A stretch of DNA of 60,936 bases from Desulfosporosinus sp. FKB (GCF_002196705.1 NZ_NADJ01000024.1:1-60936); one strand, 5' to 3'; counted from the first letter of the stretch, positions 16,445-25,675 are shown. Notes: a model not told the origin generated them from the sequence alone. Translations and numbers: made by a program.

Positions 16445-16957
16445 TTGAACAAGGCGCATATTTATGAATCAGCTGAAAAATATGTCCGGCGCTTCGGAAC
16501 GCGTGATCCTTTTGCCATAGCAGACGGGCTGGGCATCGAGGTTCTGTTCCGCAATGACTTCGCCAAGCTGAAAGGGCTTTACCGCGTGATTCAGCGCAAC
16601 CGCTTCATTTTTTTGAATAATAATCTGCCGGAGCAGGTGCAGACCCTGGTTTGCGCCCATGAGCTCGGACATGACGCTCATCATCGGGATCTTGCCGATG
16701 ATAGTCCGTTCCGTGAATATGTTCTTTATTCCATGAATACACGTCCTGAGTATGAAGCCAATCTGTTTGCGGCTTCACTGCTTCTTCCCGATAATGAGGT
16801 TCATGAATATGCCCGTGAGGGCTATGATGTTGTCCAGATCTCAGCCATGATGAACACGGATATTAATCTCATGCTGATAAAGATGGGAGATATGAACTCC
16901 AGAGGCTATTCGTTCAATACAGCTTATACCCCACTGTCAGATTTCTTAGGCCGATAA
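16445..16957 (+). CDS. ImmA/IrrE-type metalloprotease
   Basis: The protein has CAHELGHDAHH (an intact HExxH zinc-protease site) and RPEYEANLFAASLLLPD, the ImmA/IrrE hallmark. I prefer TTG 16445 because GGGGGTGA lies just before it; the in-frame ATG 16430 precedes that ribosome site. It is paired with the XRE repressor upstream and is the likely anti-repressor that triggers excision. Unlike the fused regulator at 7033-8109, its active site is complete. Confidence 0.85.
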   Translation: MNKAHIYESAEKYVRRFGTRDPFAIADGLGIEVLFRNDFAKLKGLYRVIQRNRFIFLNNNLPEQVQTLVCAHELGHDAHHRDLADDSPFREYVLYSMNTRPEYEANLFAASLLLPDNEVHEYAREGYDVVQISAMMNTDINLMLIKMGDMNSRGYSFNTAYTPLSDFLGR

Positions 16958-16984
16958 CCGTTCTTTTTGAGGAGGATTACAAAC

Positions 16985-17194
16985 ATGGCTGATACCAAGG
17001 TTTATGTGCCTGTCATAGCCGCCTTTGGCAAGGACGGTTTATTATTACCGCTCGAACTGACCTGGGAGGACGGCTGTACATATATCATTGACCGGATTTT
17101 TGACATCCGGCCTGCGTCGGCAATGAAAGCCGGAGGACAGGGTGATCGGTATACAATCAGCGTCAATGGACAACAAAGCTTTCTGTTTTTTTGA
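16985..17194 (+). CDS. Small protein of the element's regulatory operon
   Basis: From ATG 16985 (GAGGAGG upstream) it encodes 69 residues. VYVPVIAAFGKDGLLLPLEL and a Tyr/Ile-rich middle suggest a small beta-barrel. Proteins of this size often follow ImmA in Firmicute elements, but I recognise no named domain. It is the last gene of the rightward XRE-ImmA operon before a terminator at 17267-17300. Confidence 0.6.
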   Translation: MADTKVYVPVIAAFGKDGLLLPLELTWEDGCTYIIDRIFDIRPASAMKAGGQGDRYTISVNGQQSFLFF

Positions 17195-17266
17195 GAGAAA
17201 CGCCTCGATTACCGGAAATAATATCGGACGCTGGTTAGTTGAACGGCGATAAAGATAATATTTACG

Positions 17267-17300
17267 AAAGCCCTTCTTACACTATGTGAGAGGGGCTTTT
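17267..17300 (+). terminator. Terminator at the end of the element's regulatory operon
   Basis: AAAGCCCTTCT and AGAGGGGCTTT pair imperfectly, followed by TATTTG. It marks the border between the element's regulatory genes and the cargo. The rest of 17195-17473 shows no gene. Confidence 0.6.
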
Positions 17301-17473
17301 ATTTGAACGGTATTGTTATGTGCTTTCATTCGGATATCTCAACGATAGTATATCTGAACGCACATGCATTTAGATTTATTCATTTAATGAAATAATCTTT
17401 TTTTGTGTATATTTCCCCTTATTTTGGCTTAAAGTACTAGCAATATCTTAGCCTATAAGGGGGATGGATTCTA

Positions 17474-19828
17474 TTGTCTAACGCGCGTGATCAACTTACT
17501 TTAGACGGTCTGAACTGTGCTAGCTGTGCCATCAAAATAGAAGATAGCATTAAAAGCATTACAGGAGTACGCGAAGCATCCCTAAACTTCGTGACCAAAA
17601 CTCTCAAAATTGAAGCCGCGGATTCAGACCAGTTAGATCATGTTTTAACTGAAGCCCAAAAAGTGATTCGAAAACTCGAACCCAAAGTCATCATTAAAAA
17701 CAAGGAAATCGAAAAAGCCACCCAAACCTTGATTTTGGTTGGGCTCACCTGCGCTAACTGTGTCTCCAAAATAGAAAAGGAAATTAAAAACATTGCAGGA
17801 GTCAAAAATTCAACACTGGATTTTGCTACTCAACGACTTACGATCGAAGCAGATAAACATGAACTCAACCGAATAACCGCCGAAGCAGCCCAAGTGGTTC
17901 AACGGATTGAGCCCGGGGTAAGAATTAAAGAGAGTCAAGACGCTGTAAAAGTCTCAAGTTTCAAAAATAAAGAGGATGAAGAAAAATCTGATCATCGCAA
18001 TGAGTTAATCCGGCTGACTCTCGGTGCCGCCATTTTTGCCATTGGTTTAATCTTCCGGTTTACATACTGGGTGGAATTCGCTCTTTATTTTATAAGCTAT
18101 TTACTGGTCGGATCTGAGGTCTTAACGAATGCTATCCGCAACATTCGTCGAGGTCAAGTTTTTGATGAAAACTTCTTAATGAGTCTAGCCACAGTGGGGG
18201 CCTTTGCCATCGGTGAATTCCCAGAAGGTGTAGCCGTGATGCTCTTTTATCAGGTTGGAGAATACTTTCAAGATTTGGCGGTAAACCGTTCAAGAAAATC
18301 GATCACTGCCCTCATGGATATCCGACCAGATTATGCCAACCTCAAGGTCAATGAGGAAATTACGAAAGTTTCACCAGAGCAAGTCACTAAGGGACAGACC
18401 ATCATCGTCAAACCCGGTGAACGTGTTCCCTTGGACGGTAAAGTGATTGATGGAATGTCTATGATCGATACCTCCGCACTTACCGGGGAATCCGTTCCCC
18501 GGGAGATTGAGCCCGGTATGGATGTATTAAGCGGCTTCATCAATAAAAACGGATTATTAACAATCGAGGTAACCAAAGAATTTGCAGAATCAACTGTCGC
18601 AAAAATCCTGGATTTGGTCGAAAACGCCAGTAGCCGTAAAGCCCCAACGGAAAACTTTATTACCAAATTTGCTCGGTATTATACTCCGGTTGTCGTTATC
18701 ATCGCTTTACTTATAGCAATTATTCCTCCCCTCGTCTTCCCGGGTGCGACTTTTTACCAATGGCTCTACCGGGCCTTAGTATTTCTAGTTATCTCTTGCC
18801 CATGTGCTTTAGTTATTTCGATTCCTTTAGGTTTCTTTGGTGGGATAGGCGGATCATCCAAACAAGGAGTCTTGGTTAAAGGAAGCAATTATCTAGAAGC
18901 CCTCAAAAACGCGGAAATTGTAGTTTTTGATAAGACGGGGACTTTAACTAAAGGAGTCTTCAAAGTCACTCAAATAAAACCTTCCCAAGATTTCACTGAA
19001 GAAAAGCTCTTAGAATTAGCGGCCAAAGCTGAGATTTATTCAAATCATCCGATAGCTGAGTCAATTTTAAAAGCCTATAGTAAACCAGTAAATAAAGAAG
19101 ACGTACAAAGCTATAACGAAATACCCGGTCATGGTCTAAAAATTCAGAGTAAAGGTGAAGAAATACTTGCTGGCAATGCTAAATTAATGATCAAGGAGAA
19201 TATCCCCTATGATGATCCGATCAACGTGCCAGGTACTATCGTCCATGTAGCAACAAACAAGAACTATGCCGGTTATCTAGTAATCTCAGATGAGATTAAA
19301 GAGGATTCCCCTACCGCGATCCGATCTCTTAAAGAACTCGGGATTAAAAAAACGGTTATGCTCACTGGCGATGCCCGTTCAGTAGCAGAAAATGTTGGTC
19401 AAGAGCTTAATCTTGATGAAGTTCATGCAGAGCTACTTCCTGATCAAAAGATAGAGCGGGTGGAAAGCCTAGAAAAACAAAAATCTCCTCAGGGAAAACT
19501 CGTATTTGTAGGGGATGGAGTAAATGATGCACCTGTTCTGGCCCGGGCTGATGTAGGTATTGCGATGGGTGGATTAGGATCTGATGCAGCCATCGAAGCG
19601 GCTGATGTGGTAATTATGACCGACGAACCTTCCAAAATAGCTACAGCCGTAAGAATTTCCAGAAAGACCTATAGGATTGTTTGGCAAAATATTATTTTTG
19701 CCTTTGGTGTTAAAGTTGTCGTCTTAATTTTAGGAGCGGGTGGACTTGCCACAATGTGGGAGGCCGTTTTCGCCGATGTAGGGGTCTCTCTAATCGCGGT
19801 CTTAAATGCCATGCGAGTGATGAAATAG
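17474..19828 (+). CDS. cadA: Cd2+/Zn2+/Pb2+-exporting P1B-type ATPase
   Basis: The 784-residue protein has two N-terminal metal-binding HMA domains (LNCASC near 15, LTCANC near 92), the transmembrane ion motif SCPCALVIS, phosphorylation site DKTGTLT, GDGVNDAP hinge, and the C-terminal DVGVSLIAVLNAMR helix with the Asp typical of the Zn/Cd/Pb class. It starts at TTG 17474 after GGGGGA. It faces lspA, an association known from lead/cadmium islands. It is the only one of the three ATPases here on the plus strand and lacks a neighbouring ArsR gene. Confidence 0.92.
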   Translation: MSNARDQLTLDGLNCASCAIKIEDSIKSITGVREASLNFVTKTLKIEAADSDQLDHVLTEAQKVIRKLEPKVIIKNKEIEKATQTLILVGLTCANCVSKIEKEIKNIAGVKNSTLDFATQRLTIEADKHELNRITAEAAQVVQRIEPGVRIKESQDAVKVSSFKNKEDEEKSDHRNELIRLTLGAAIFAIGLIFRFTYWVEFALYFISYLLVGSEVLTNAIRNIRRGQVFDENFLMSLATVGAFAIGEFPEGVAVMLFYQVGEYFQDLAVNRSRKSITALMDIRPDYANLKVNEEITKVSPEQVTKGQTIIVKPGERVPLDGKVIDGMSMIDTSALTGESVPREIEPGMDVLSGFINKNGLLTIEVTKEFAESTVAKILDLVENASSRKAPTENFITKFARYYTPVVVIIALLIAIIPPLVFPGATFYQWLYRALVFLVISCPCALVISIPLGFFGGIGGSSKQGVLVKGSNYLEALKNAEIVVFDKTGTLTKGVFKVTQIKPSQDFTEEKLLELAAKAEIYSNHPIAESILKAYSKPVNKEDVQSYNEIPGHGLKIQSKGEEILAGNAKLMIKENIPYDDPINVPGTIVHVATNKNYAGYLVISDEIKEDSPTAIRSLKELGIKKTVMLTGDARSVAENVGQELNLDEVHAELLPDQKIERVESLEKQKSPQGKLVFVGDGVNDAPVLARADVGIAMGGLGSDAAIEAADVVIMTDEPSKIATAVRISRKTYRIVWQNIIFAFGVKVVVLILGAGGLATMWEAVFADVGVSLIAVLNAMRVMK

Positions 19829-19941
19829 ACACTGCTTCTGCTCTACTGCTAATCCCATCAGGGTTGAAAATAGTTGACTACAAACAAACGTTAAGCCAGT
19901 CTAAGATTTAAATTGGGATAAACCTTGTGCTTTTGTCATCT

Positions 19942-20406
19942 CTAAATGTCTTTTCGTGAATTAACCGATTTAGCAAATAAGACAAAATAGGCAAGGAATA
20001 TAGAGCCTGATACGACGAAAATATCTGCCGTATTGAAAATTGGATAGTTAACCAAAGTAAAATCCAAAAAGTCAACTACATAATTTAGTCGCACCCTGTC
20101 AGTAAGGTTCCCCAAAGCCCCGGATATAAAAAGGGTGAGGGATATAAGCAATAAATGGTTTTGTGTTTTATAATTCTTAATTAAGTAAACTACTAGAGCT
20201 ATAGTAACAATAGACGTAATAATGATGAGGAATGCTTGCTTACCTTGTAAAATACTAAATGCCGCTCCAGTATTTTGCCCATAGGTTAAGTGAAATACAT
20301 TCTTAACGATTGGCAATGTACCTACGGGTTTGAGAAAAGTTTGTGCCAAGTACTTGAACACCTGGTCTACAGTTACTAGCACAGCTATAATAATAAAATA
20401 ATTCAT
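19942..20406 (-). CDS. lspA: Lipoprotein signal peptidase II
   Basis: A 154-residue four-helix membrane protease. The two catalytic aspartates are in GNLTDRVRLNYVVDFLDF and FNTADIFV. Family length is normal. It converges on cadA. LspA copies beside P-type ATPases occur in heavy-metal islands, where they are proposed to process a lipoprotein or support lead sequestration. GGAGG precedes the ATG. Confidence 0.92.
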   Translation of the reverse strand: MNYFIIIAVLVTVDQVFKYLAQTFLKPVGTLPIVKNVFHLTYGQNTGAAFSILQGKQAFLIIITSIVTIALVVYLIKNYKTQNHLLLISLTLFISGALGNLTDRVRLNYVVDFLDFTLVNYPIFNTADIFVVSGSIFLAYFVLFAKSVNSRKDI

Positions 20407-20452
20407 TTCATACCTCCGATACTACTTGGATAATCGATATCACAAAGGCATA

Positions 20453-20483
20453 AACCACGAGTCCCAGTAAGGTATTCGTGGTT
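20453..20483. other. Inverted repeat upstream of lspA
   Basis: AACCACGA and TCGTGGTT with a 15-nt loop, 47 bp before the lspA start. The 20407-20669 gap otherwise shows no convincing gene. It may be an operator or a terminator of the FTR1 gene. Confidence 0.4.
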
Positions 20484-20669
20484 CATATTTTTATACGTTA
20501 ACTGAAATAACCGATGCAATGGACCGATCCACAGCAACTTGTGTATATCCAACTTGAAAAACGTACGATAGGAATTTTTGAATGTCCCGGTAGAATTCCC
20601 ATCGACATATGTCAAAGGAATTATTCTTTTTACAAGATCTTTGCAGTTATCATGATAAAAACTGAATTT

Positions 20670-22856
20670 TTAAGTCAGATCAATAACTTGGCCGGATAAG
20701 AATCGAATGGACCAGAACAATAGCAGCAGGAACAAGGCTACAAACACCGGGAGTAGTCCCATTATCGCTCGCTTTTTACTAGGAGCCCGATGTAACAAGA
20801 TCGATGTTCCAAGTACCAAGCTCCAGATGAAGCCAATTCCTAGAAGGATAGCTGAGGCCGGCACAACGATATTAAAGAATTCCAGAGAATCGTCTCCCAT
20901 AGTAATAATAGCCGTGGCCCATTCCATAGGTAGAAAACTATAACCAATGGTAGTGACGACTTCTCTCCAAGAGATACGTGCCAACGCTGAAACCAAATAA
21001 CTCAAACCGGCATAAACTACCGCCGATAAACCCATAAACAAGGCGAGTGTCAGGAGAAACGGGTTCTGTGGCCATACAATTCCTTGCATTGTCACTGCCA
21101 TATACATTCCTAACAACGCGGAGATATAAACCGCTTCTCCGAGATCCGGAGCGTAGGGTTTAAAGAGTTCGGCACCGGGAAAACGCAGGCCAACCCGCAT
21201 CCCGCTCCGTTCCTTAGGGCAGTTCTTTACGCAGTTCCAGCACTGGAGACAGTGTTGACTAGATTCTAAACGGTTTGGCGCTAAGAAGACAGGGCATCTC
21301 TCTGCGCGTACCACTGGTGCAAGTGGAATTCCCCCCATAGCAGTGGCCGCTACTTCTTGGCTCACATCGCTTGGGACAGTTAGCGCCCTTCCTTGTAAGC
21401 AAGTTCGTTCAACGCAAGTCTCACAAGCGGATGTACGAGGGCGAACACCGAGAACACTTAAACGGGCAATACGAGCCAACCATCCTCCAATCGGACAAAC
21501 GTATCTGCACCATGTACCCTTCCGGAAAAAGAGACCGATGATCAAAGCGGCAAATACGATTCCCAGGAAGAGATAGGCACCGTAGCGAGCTTCACTCTGA
21601 AAATCAAAAACACGCACAAGGATCGTAATCAAAACAAAGGTGCTTGGCAATATCCAGCCCGCCCGCAAATACGGAGTACTGGATGAAGGCCGCCCCCTGA
21701 GCCACTCGCCTATTTTACTTGCTCCTTCAGTGAGCAGACGGAGCGGACAAAGATTGCCACACCAGAAGCGCCCAAGAATAACGGCTGAAATCGAGATTAG
21801 AGGTAACCAAATTACCCATACTAAGAAGATAAACAGGTTGTTTTCTGCCTTAGCTCTGAACCACCCCCACTGAAGGTCCCCCTGTCCGGAAAAAGGCCCT
21901 ACCGGTATCTTCCATAGTGCGATTACGAGCAGCGCTACAAAAACAAATGTTAAAAGGAGCATTGGCAGCTTAGGTATCCACCGGCTGCGTAAGAGACGGT
22001 ACACCGGGTGATTGTAATCAGCGCCGATTGCCCGGAAAGGGTGGCCGTATTCCGAAATTGTGCTGGTCTCTTGTTGCCCTGATGCCCGAAAAAGATACAG
22101 GGCAGTAATTAAGTACCCCAGGTAAACGAAGACTTGTAAGAGAGTAGGACTGGAACTGTACCCTAGAACTCCGCTAAGAAGCGCCCCAATAGGTGATGAT
22201 TCACTTACAATTCGACTGGTATCCCAAGCAGAAATTGTGCCGGGCAACCATCCTGCAGCCTGTAAGTCTGCCGTTGCCTTGCCCAGTATTCCGGACCCAA
22301 ATGCAATCAACAAATAGGCTGTCCAAGTAAAGAATTTATGGAGATTCACTCTTAAAAGGCCCCGGAAAAGCAGTGCAGCTAAAAGCAAGGCCATCAAGAT
22401 ACCCAAAGCCGCGCCTGTAATGACTTGGGCCAACGGTGTTGTGTCAGCCGTTGAGACTAAGAACAAAACCGTTTCAATGCCCTCCCGTAATACGGAAAGA
22501 AAAGCCAATATGCCAAGACTCCATGACTGTCCGCTCGAAAGTGCGCTTCCAGCCTTTTCACGCAGTTGATGCTGTAAATCTTTGGCCTGTTCCCCCATCC
22601 AAAACACCATGTAAGTTAATAAGGCTACCGCCAGTAAGCCAGATATGCCTTCCACCGAAGTTCCGAAAGTTTTATACGCCTCCCCGAAAATCTGGGCGAC
22701 TGCCACACTGACTAAGACGGCAACTATTGCGCCACCATAAACCATACTTGCTCCATACTTAGGTCGCGTCTTGTTTACCAATGAGATCAAAATGCCAATA
22801 ATTAGGACGGCCTCAACTGCTTCGCGCAGTGTCAAGACTAACGCTGTAATCACCAC
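20670..22856 (-). CDS. FTR1 iron permease fused to a membrane 4Fe-4S ferredoxin (NapH/CcoG-like)
   Basis: A 728-residue fusion. Residues 1-260 are FTR1-like with the two iron-binding motifs REAVE (11-15) and REGIE (124-128). The second half is a polytopic ferredoxin of the NapH/NosR type: CGNLCP, CRYVCP and the cluster site CLQCWNCVKNCP. The fusion suggests that iron transport is coupled to redox chemistry at the membrane, with the Fe-S part reducing ferric iron or feeding electrons. A perfect Fur-type box lies just upstream, so it should be induced in low iron. Direction of transport is not provable from sequence. Confidence 0.85.
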   Translation of the reverse strand: MVITALVLTLREAVEAVLIIGILISLVNKTRPKYGASMVYGGAIVAVLVSVAVAQIFGEAYKTFGTSVEGISGLLAVALLTYMVFWMGEQAKDLQHQLREKAGSALSSGQSWSLGILAFLSVLREGIETVLFLVSTADTTPLAQVITGAALGILMALLLAALLFRGLLRVNLHKFFTWTAYLLIAFGSGILGKATADLQAAGWLPGTISAWDTSRIVSESSPIGALLSGVLGYSSSPTLLQVFVYLGYLITALYLFRASGQQETSTISEYGHPFRAIGADYNHPVYRLLRSRWIPKLPMLLLTFVFVALLVIALWKIPVGPFSGQGDLQWGWFRAKAENNLFIFLVWVIWLPLISISAVILGRFWCGNLCPLRLLTEGASKIGEWLRGRPSSSTPYLRAGWILPSTFVLITILVRVFDFQSEARYGAYLFLGIVFAALIIGLFFRKGTWCRYVCPIGGWLARIARLSVLGVRPRTSACETCVERTCLQGRALTVPSDVSQEVAATAMGGIPLAPVVRAERCPVFLAPNRLESSQHCLQCWNCVKNCPKERSGMRVGLRFPGAELFKPYAPDLGEAVYISALLGMYMAVTMQGIVWPQNPFLLTLALFMGLSAVVYAGLSYLVSALARISWREVVTTIGYSFLPMEWATAIITMGDDSLEFFNIVVPASAILLGIGFIWSLVLGTSILLHRAPSKKRAIMGLLPVFVALFLLLLFWSIRFLSGQVIDLT

Positions 22857-22880
22857 TATTCTCCTCTCTTACTTTGATAT

Positions 22881-22895
22881 TGATAATCATTATCA
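22881..22895. promoter_or_regulatory. Fur box before the FTR1-ferredoxin gene
   Basis: TGATAATCATTATCA is the exact 7-1-7 Fur-family consensus, 25 bp upstream of the start at 22856. Confidence 0.85.
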
Positions 22896-22994
22896 TCATT
22901 CTACAATAAAAATACTTCCGTTGCCATCGATTGTCAAGGAAGGATTTATTTTTTTGTCTTGAATTAGCTAGCTACCCCATAACACACAAAAAAA

Positions 22995-23034
22995 AGTAGG
23001 ACAGGCACCCACATTGTAAGCTGCCGGTCCTACT
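22995..23034 (-). terminator. Terminator of the Gln/Pro-rich secreted protein gene
   Basis: AGTAGGAC pairs with GTCCTACT, with extra GGCA/TGCC pairing inside; on the minus strand eight T follow. Confidence 0.8.
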
Positions 23035-23048
23035 TCAGGCTCATTTTA

Positions 23049-23702
23049 TTACCAGCCCATGTTACTAGACCAGTTACCGGACATCCGGTTCCCACCCCAG
23101 CTATTTCCATTATATCCACTGTTGTTGACACTTCCAGATTTTTGTACATTTTGGCGTTGTTGCATGGCGTTTTGCCATTGTTGCTGCATTGCCGCTTGAT
23201 TCTGTGGATTCACTCCATATTGCTGCATCATTTGTTGATCCCACTGGATACAGTTGTTGACCATTTGGTTATAAAGAGCGTTTTGGTTTGGAGCAGGGGT
23301 TTGGGGAACGGGTTGCTGACTAGCGGGTTGTTGAGGTAGCGGCTGTTGGGGAGCGGGTTGACTTGGTGCTGGTTGCTGAGGAGCAGTTTGTTGTGTACTG
23401 CTCTGCGGCGTTTGATTTTGGTTGCCGCTATTTTGGGCCGCGTTTGTGTCAGCAGCCGTTGCAACTGGTGTACTGACTGTCGATGCAGAAGTGGCAGTTG
23501 CAGTAGTGTTCGTACTGGTGGTAGCTCCCGTATTAGATCCGGTATTCATGTTCATGACCATCGGATTAGGGTCATTTGTGACCCAGTTAGCGATTTTTTG
23601 CTGATAGTCCGTGGAAGTGGCAGCACTGACAACCCCCACTGCCCCGACCACTAAACCAAGTGATAAGGCACTTACCAAGAGCGTGTTTTTAATGTTTTTC
23701 AA
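23049..23702 (-). CDS. Secreted Gln/Pro/Met/Asn-rich low-complexity protein
   Basis: A 217-residue protein with a clear signal peptide (1-28, cut near VSAA-TS), a Thr/Ala stretch, a long QQP repeat region (about 90-145), and a C-terminal part rich in Gln, Met, Asn and Trp ending SNMGW. Met- and His/Asn-rich exported proteins often bind copper or silver, but no defined motif proves it here. It is monocistronic with its own terminator. I do not recognise the family; the aromatic C-terminus resembles the other secreted proteins of this island. Confidence 0.65.
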   Translation of the reverse strand: MKNIKNTLLVSALSLGLVVGAVGVVSAATSTDYQQKIANWVTNDPNPMVMNMNTGSNTGATTSTNTTATATSASTVSTPVATAADTNAAQNSGNQNQTPQSSTQQTAPQQPAPSQPAPQQPLPQQPASQQPVPQTPAPNQNALYNQMVNNCIQWDQQMMQQYGVNPQNQAAMQQQWQNAMQQRQNVQKSGSVNNSGYNGNSWGGNRMSGNWSSNMGW

Positions 23703-23876
23703 TGTAAAATCATCCTTCCCTTTTTAAACCTGTGATTACGACAATGTTTTAGATCAGTACCATCGCTTAACTTGCAAGCTTGTGTTAACCACTCTCTTCT
23801 TTCTTTTGACCACCCCCCGTTTTCATCCAGTTATTCGTTAAGGGTGAATCTTTTTTGAGGGGTAGGTGATATTTTT

Positions 23877-24254
23877 TTACATTTCCGGCTTTACAAGCAT
23901 ACCGTTATTAAAATGATTCATGGCACCAACAAAATCAACGACCGCCAAGATTTCAATCATCTGTTGTTCCGTAAATCCTGCATCGCGAAGTTGTTTAGCA
24001 TACATACTGATGCAAAAGGCACAGTTATTAAGTGTTGAAACCGTAAAAGCAATGGCTAACTTTGTTCTCAAATCCAGAACATCGGAGCCCATCACAGCTT
24101 CCATCTTACTCAAAACAAGCTTCAGGTACTTAGGATGGTGAGCCATTGCTCGATATGGTGCAGGTATTTCACCAAACTTTTCCCTCAACTGGCGGAAAAT
24201 TTCCTGAACTTCCGGGTTAACATTTTCTTCCGATAACAATTCTACATTTGGCAT
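23877..24254 (-). CDS. Carboxymuconolactone decarboxylase / AhpD-like protein
   Basis: A 125-residue all-helical protein of the CMD/AhpD family. LNNCAFCISMYAKQL provides the CxxC redox pair, with a downstream MIEILAVVDFVGAMNHFNN helix. AhpD-like members act as thiol peroxidase partners; the usual His after the CxxC is replaced here, so activity is uncertain. A candidate response-regulator box (24349-24364) lies upstream. Confidence 0.85.
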   Translation of the reverse strand: MPNVELLSEENVNPEVQEIFRQLREKFGEIPAPYRAMAHHPKYLKLVLSKMEAVMGSDVLDLRTKLAIAFTVSTLNNCAFCISMYAKQLRDAGFTEQQMIEILAVVDFVGAMNHFNNGMLVKPEM

Positions 24255-24348
24255 TTAAATATTCCCTCCTTAACCTATTTGAATTAAAATCATCTAAGCC
24301 TATGAAGCCTATTTTAACCTGAAATAATCACAAGAAGATTACGGGTTT

Positions 24349-24364
24349 TTAACAATTTTGTTAA
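24349..24364. promoter_or_regulatory. TTAACA-type box upstream of the AhpD-like gene
   Basis: TTAACAATTTTGTTAA, preceded by ACGGGTTT. One of five close matches (plus one weaker) in this island, about 95 bp before the start. Confidence 0.6.
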
Positions 24365-24410
24365 ATAGTAAAAAACAATCCCCCTGTGCTTAACCTTTAA
24401 TTAATAAAAA

Positions 24411-24434
24411 CGGCTATCCATTATCGGACAGCCG
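24411..24434 (-). terminator. Terminator of the SHOCT membrane protein gene
   Basis: CGGCTATCC and GGACAGCCG form a nearly perfect stem; on the minus strand TTTTTATT follows. Confidence 0.75.
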
Positions 24435-24455
24435 CCCTATTTGAATAAAATATAG

Positions 24456-24716
24456 TTACCGTAGCAATTCTTTCTTACGCTTTTGATATTCTTCCAAATC
24501 AATCTCACCACGGGCATAACGTTCATGTAAAATATCCAAGGCCTCATCTTGTCCGATGAACCCACGTATCGGAATCCGAGAACCTATCCGCCGAAATAAA
24601 TATACCAAAAATCCAATTAATACTATCCAAAAAAGCAATTGGATTCCCATCCCAAGTATCCCCATCCCCCAAAATCCGCTGCCAAAAAATGGGCCACAGC
24701 CCCAACCGCCAAACAT
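24456..24716 (-). CDS. Small membrane protein with SHOCT domain
   Basis: An 86-residue protein: a Gly/Trp/Phe-rich start with one Cys (MFGGWGCGPFFGSGFWG), one membrane helix (about 20-42), then a SHOCT hairpin (EALDILHERYARGEIDLEEY). Such proteins are frequent near metal-resistance genes in Firmicutes. The SHOCT part faces the cytoplasm if the N-terminus is outside. Function unknown. Confidence 0.75.
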   Translation of the reverse strand: MFGGWGCGPFFGSGFWGMGILGMGIQLLFWIVLIGFLVYLFRRIGSRIPIRGFIGQDEALDILHERYARGEIDLEEYQKRKKELLR

Positions 24717-24832
24717 AAATCACTCCTCCTTTCCGTGAACTTTCCATTAAAAAACAATAATAAAGCAAGCTGGAGACATCGACATTCTGCACAAAAGTCT
24801 AGCGAACAGGTGTTGAAAAGGATTACGATGAA

Positions 24833-24861
24833 AATAAGACTCCATTTTAGGGAGTCTTATT
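24833..24861 (-). terminator. Terminator of the aromatic secreted protein gene
   Basis: AATAAGACTCC and GGAGTCTTATT form an 11-bp stem with a 7-nt loop; TTTTC follows on the minus strand. Confidence 0.75.
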
Positions 24862-24875
24862 GAGGCAAGTAAGTT

Positions 24876-25211
24876 TTACCAGCACCCCCAGCCGGACTGC
24901 CACATGTTCCCACCGTTCCAGCGGTTATTTCCCGGATAGTTGTACCAATCGTAATCCCGCCAATAATTGGGGTTCGTCGGTCCATACCAGTATCCATAAC
25001 CGGGGGCATAAGAAGGACCTTGCTGCCCAGGTTGCTGTGTGTTCGGCCCAGGCTGCTGTGTATTCGGCACAGGTTGATTTGGGTCTGCTTGTTGTGTCGT
25101 CCAGTATATTTGCGGAGAAACTGGCGATGCCAAGACTTTGGCAATAGGTACCCCTACGGTAAGTAATGCAACAACTCCCAGAAGTACTAGGACTATTTTG
25201 GATAACTTCAC
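24876..25211 (-). CDS. Small secreted aromatic protein, founding member of a W-motif family
   Basis: From GTG 25211 (AGGAGGG upstream) it encodes 111 residues: signal peptide or anchor (1-29), a Pro/Gln linker, then an aromatic tail. Residues 73-90 fit the pattern G-[YM]-W-[YC]-x-P-x2-P-[ND]-[YF]-x3-[YF]-[DS]-W-Y shared with the proteins at 31027 and 37749. It ends GWGCW. The region before the linker also has the shared IxKxxA...P...W arrangement. Function unknown; an exported metal- or envelope-related role is inferred from the neighbours. A TTAACA-type box lies 70 bp upstream. Confidence 0.75.
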   Translation of the reverse strand: MKLSKIVLVLLGVVALLTVGVPIAKVLASPVSPQIYWTTQQADPNQPVPNTQQPGPNTQQPGQQGPSYAPGYGYWYGPTNPNYWRDYDWYNYPGNNRWNGGNMWQSGWGCW

Positions 25212-25280
25212 TCTGTTCCCTCCTTTCAACATTGTTAAGCAAAGAATAAACTTGTCATTTTACGCCCACGTCACAGATTC

Positions 25281-25296
25281 TTAACATTTTTGTTAA
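25281..25296. promoter_or_regulatory. TTAACA-type box upstream of the aromatic secreted protein
   Basis: TTAACATTTTTGTTAA, 70 bp before GTG 25211, preceded by CAGATTC. Confidence 0.65.
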
Positions 25297-25336
25297 AGTA
25301 GGCTGCAGGGCCGTACGTCTGGGAGAAAATCCTACT

Positions 25337-25525
25337 TTAAGTTGATAATTGCTGGTTATTGACTAGCCCCAATGACCATGATTTGAGTTCACTAGCTAGA
25401 ATTTCCTCTATCTCGTCATCAACATCCATGAGCATGGTCAACAATTTTACTCGATTCTTGTTCTCTTTCCCTAATGTCTTAATGATTCTTTCTCTTTCCA
25501 CACGTAAAATCTCTAACCTGTTCAT
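25337..25525 (-). CDS. Small charged helical protein
   Basis: A 62-residue protein, mostly helix (RVERERIIKTLGKENKNRVK, MDVDDEIEEILASELKSW). AAGGAGG sits 8 nt before the ATG, which supports translation. I recognise no domain. It lies in a run of small genes next to the CsoR-like regulator. Confidence 0.55.
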   Translation of the reverse strand: MNRLEILRVERERIIKTLGKENKNRVKLLTMLMDVDDEIEEILASELKSWSLGLVNNQQLST

Positions 25526-25569
25526 GGTTAGATACCTCCTTGACTGTAACGAATGTTTGATTCATCCTT

Positions 25570-25656
25570 TTATTTTCTTTGTAACTGGTCGCAAAGAGAG
25601 CGTGCGCGGCAAAATCGACCCACACCATGATTACCACATAATGGACACTGCTTCAT
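25570..25656 (-). CDS. 28-residue Cys-rich mini-protein
   Basis: A short frame encoding MKQCPLCGNHGVGRFCRARS and eight more residues, with four cysteines in a CxxC...C...C layout that could bind one zinc. It begins 19 bp after the stop of the 57-residue gene and has the start motif of the larger zinc ribbon at 31323 (MRSCVLCKG). The ribosome site is weak. It is plausible but unproven. Confidence 0.4.
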   Translation of the reverse strand: MKQCPLCGNHGVGRFCRARSLCDQLQRK

Positions 25657-25675
25657 GAGAATCGTACCTCAGCGT

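Noticed and set aside
20403-20615. 70-codon frame ending in the lspA ribosome site
   Set aside because: No ribosome site of its own or recognisable motif; more likely leader DNA with an inverted repeat.
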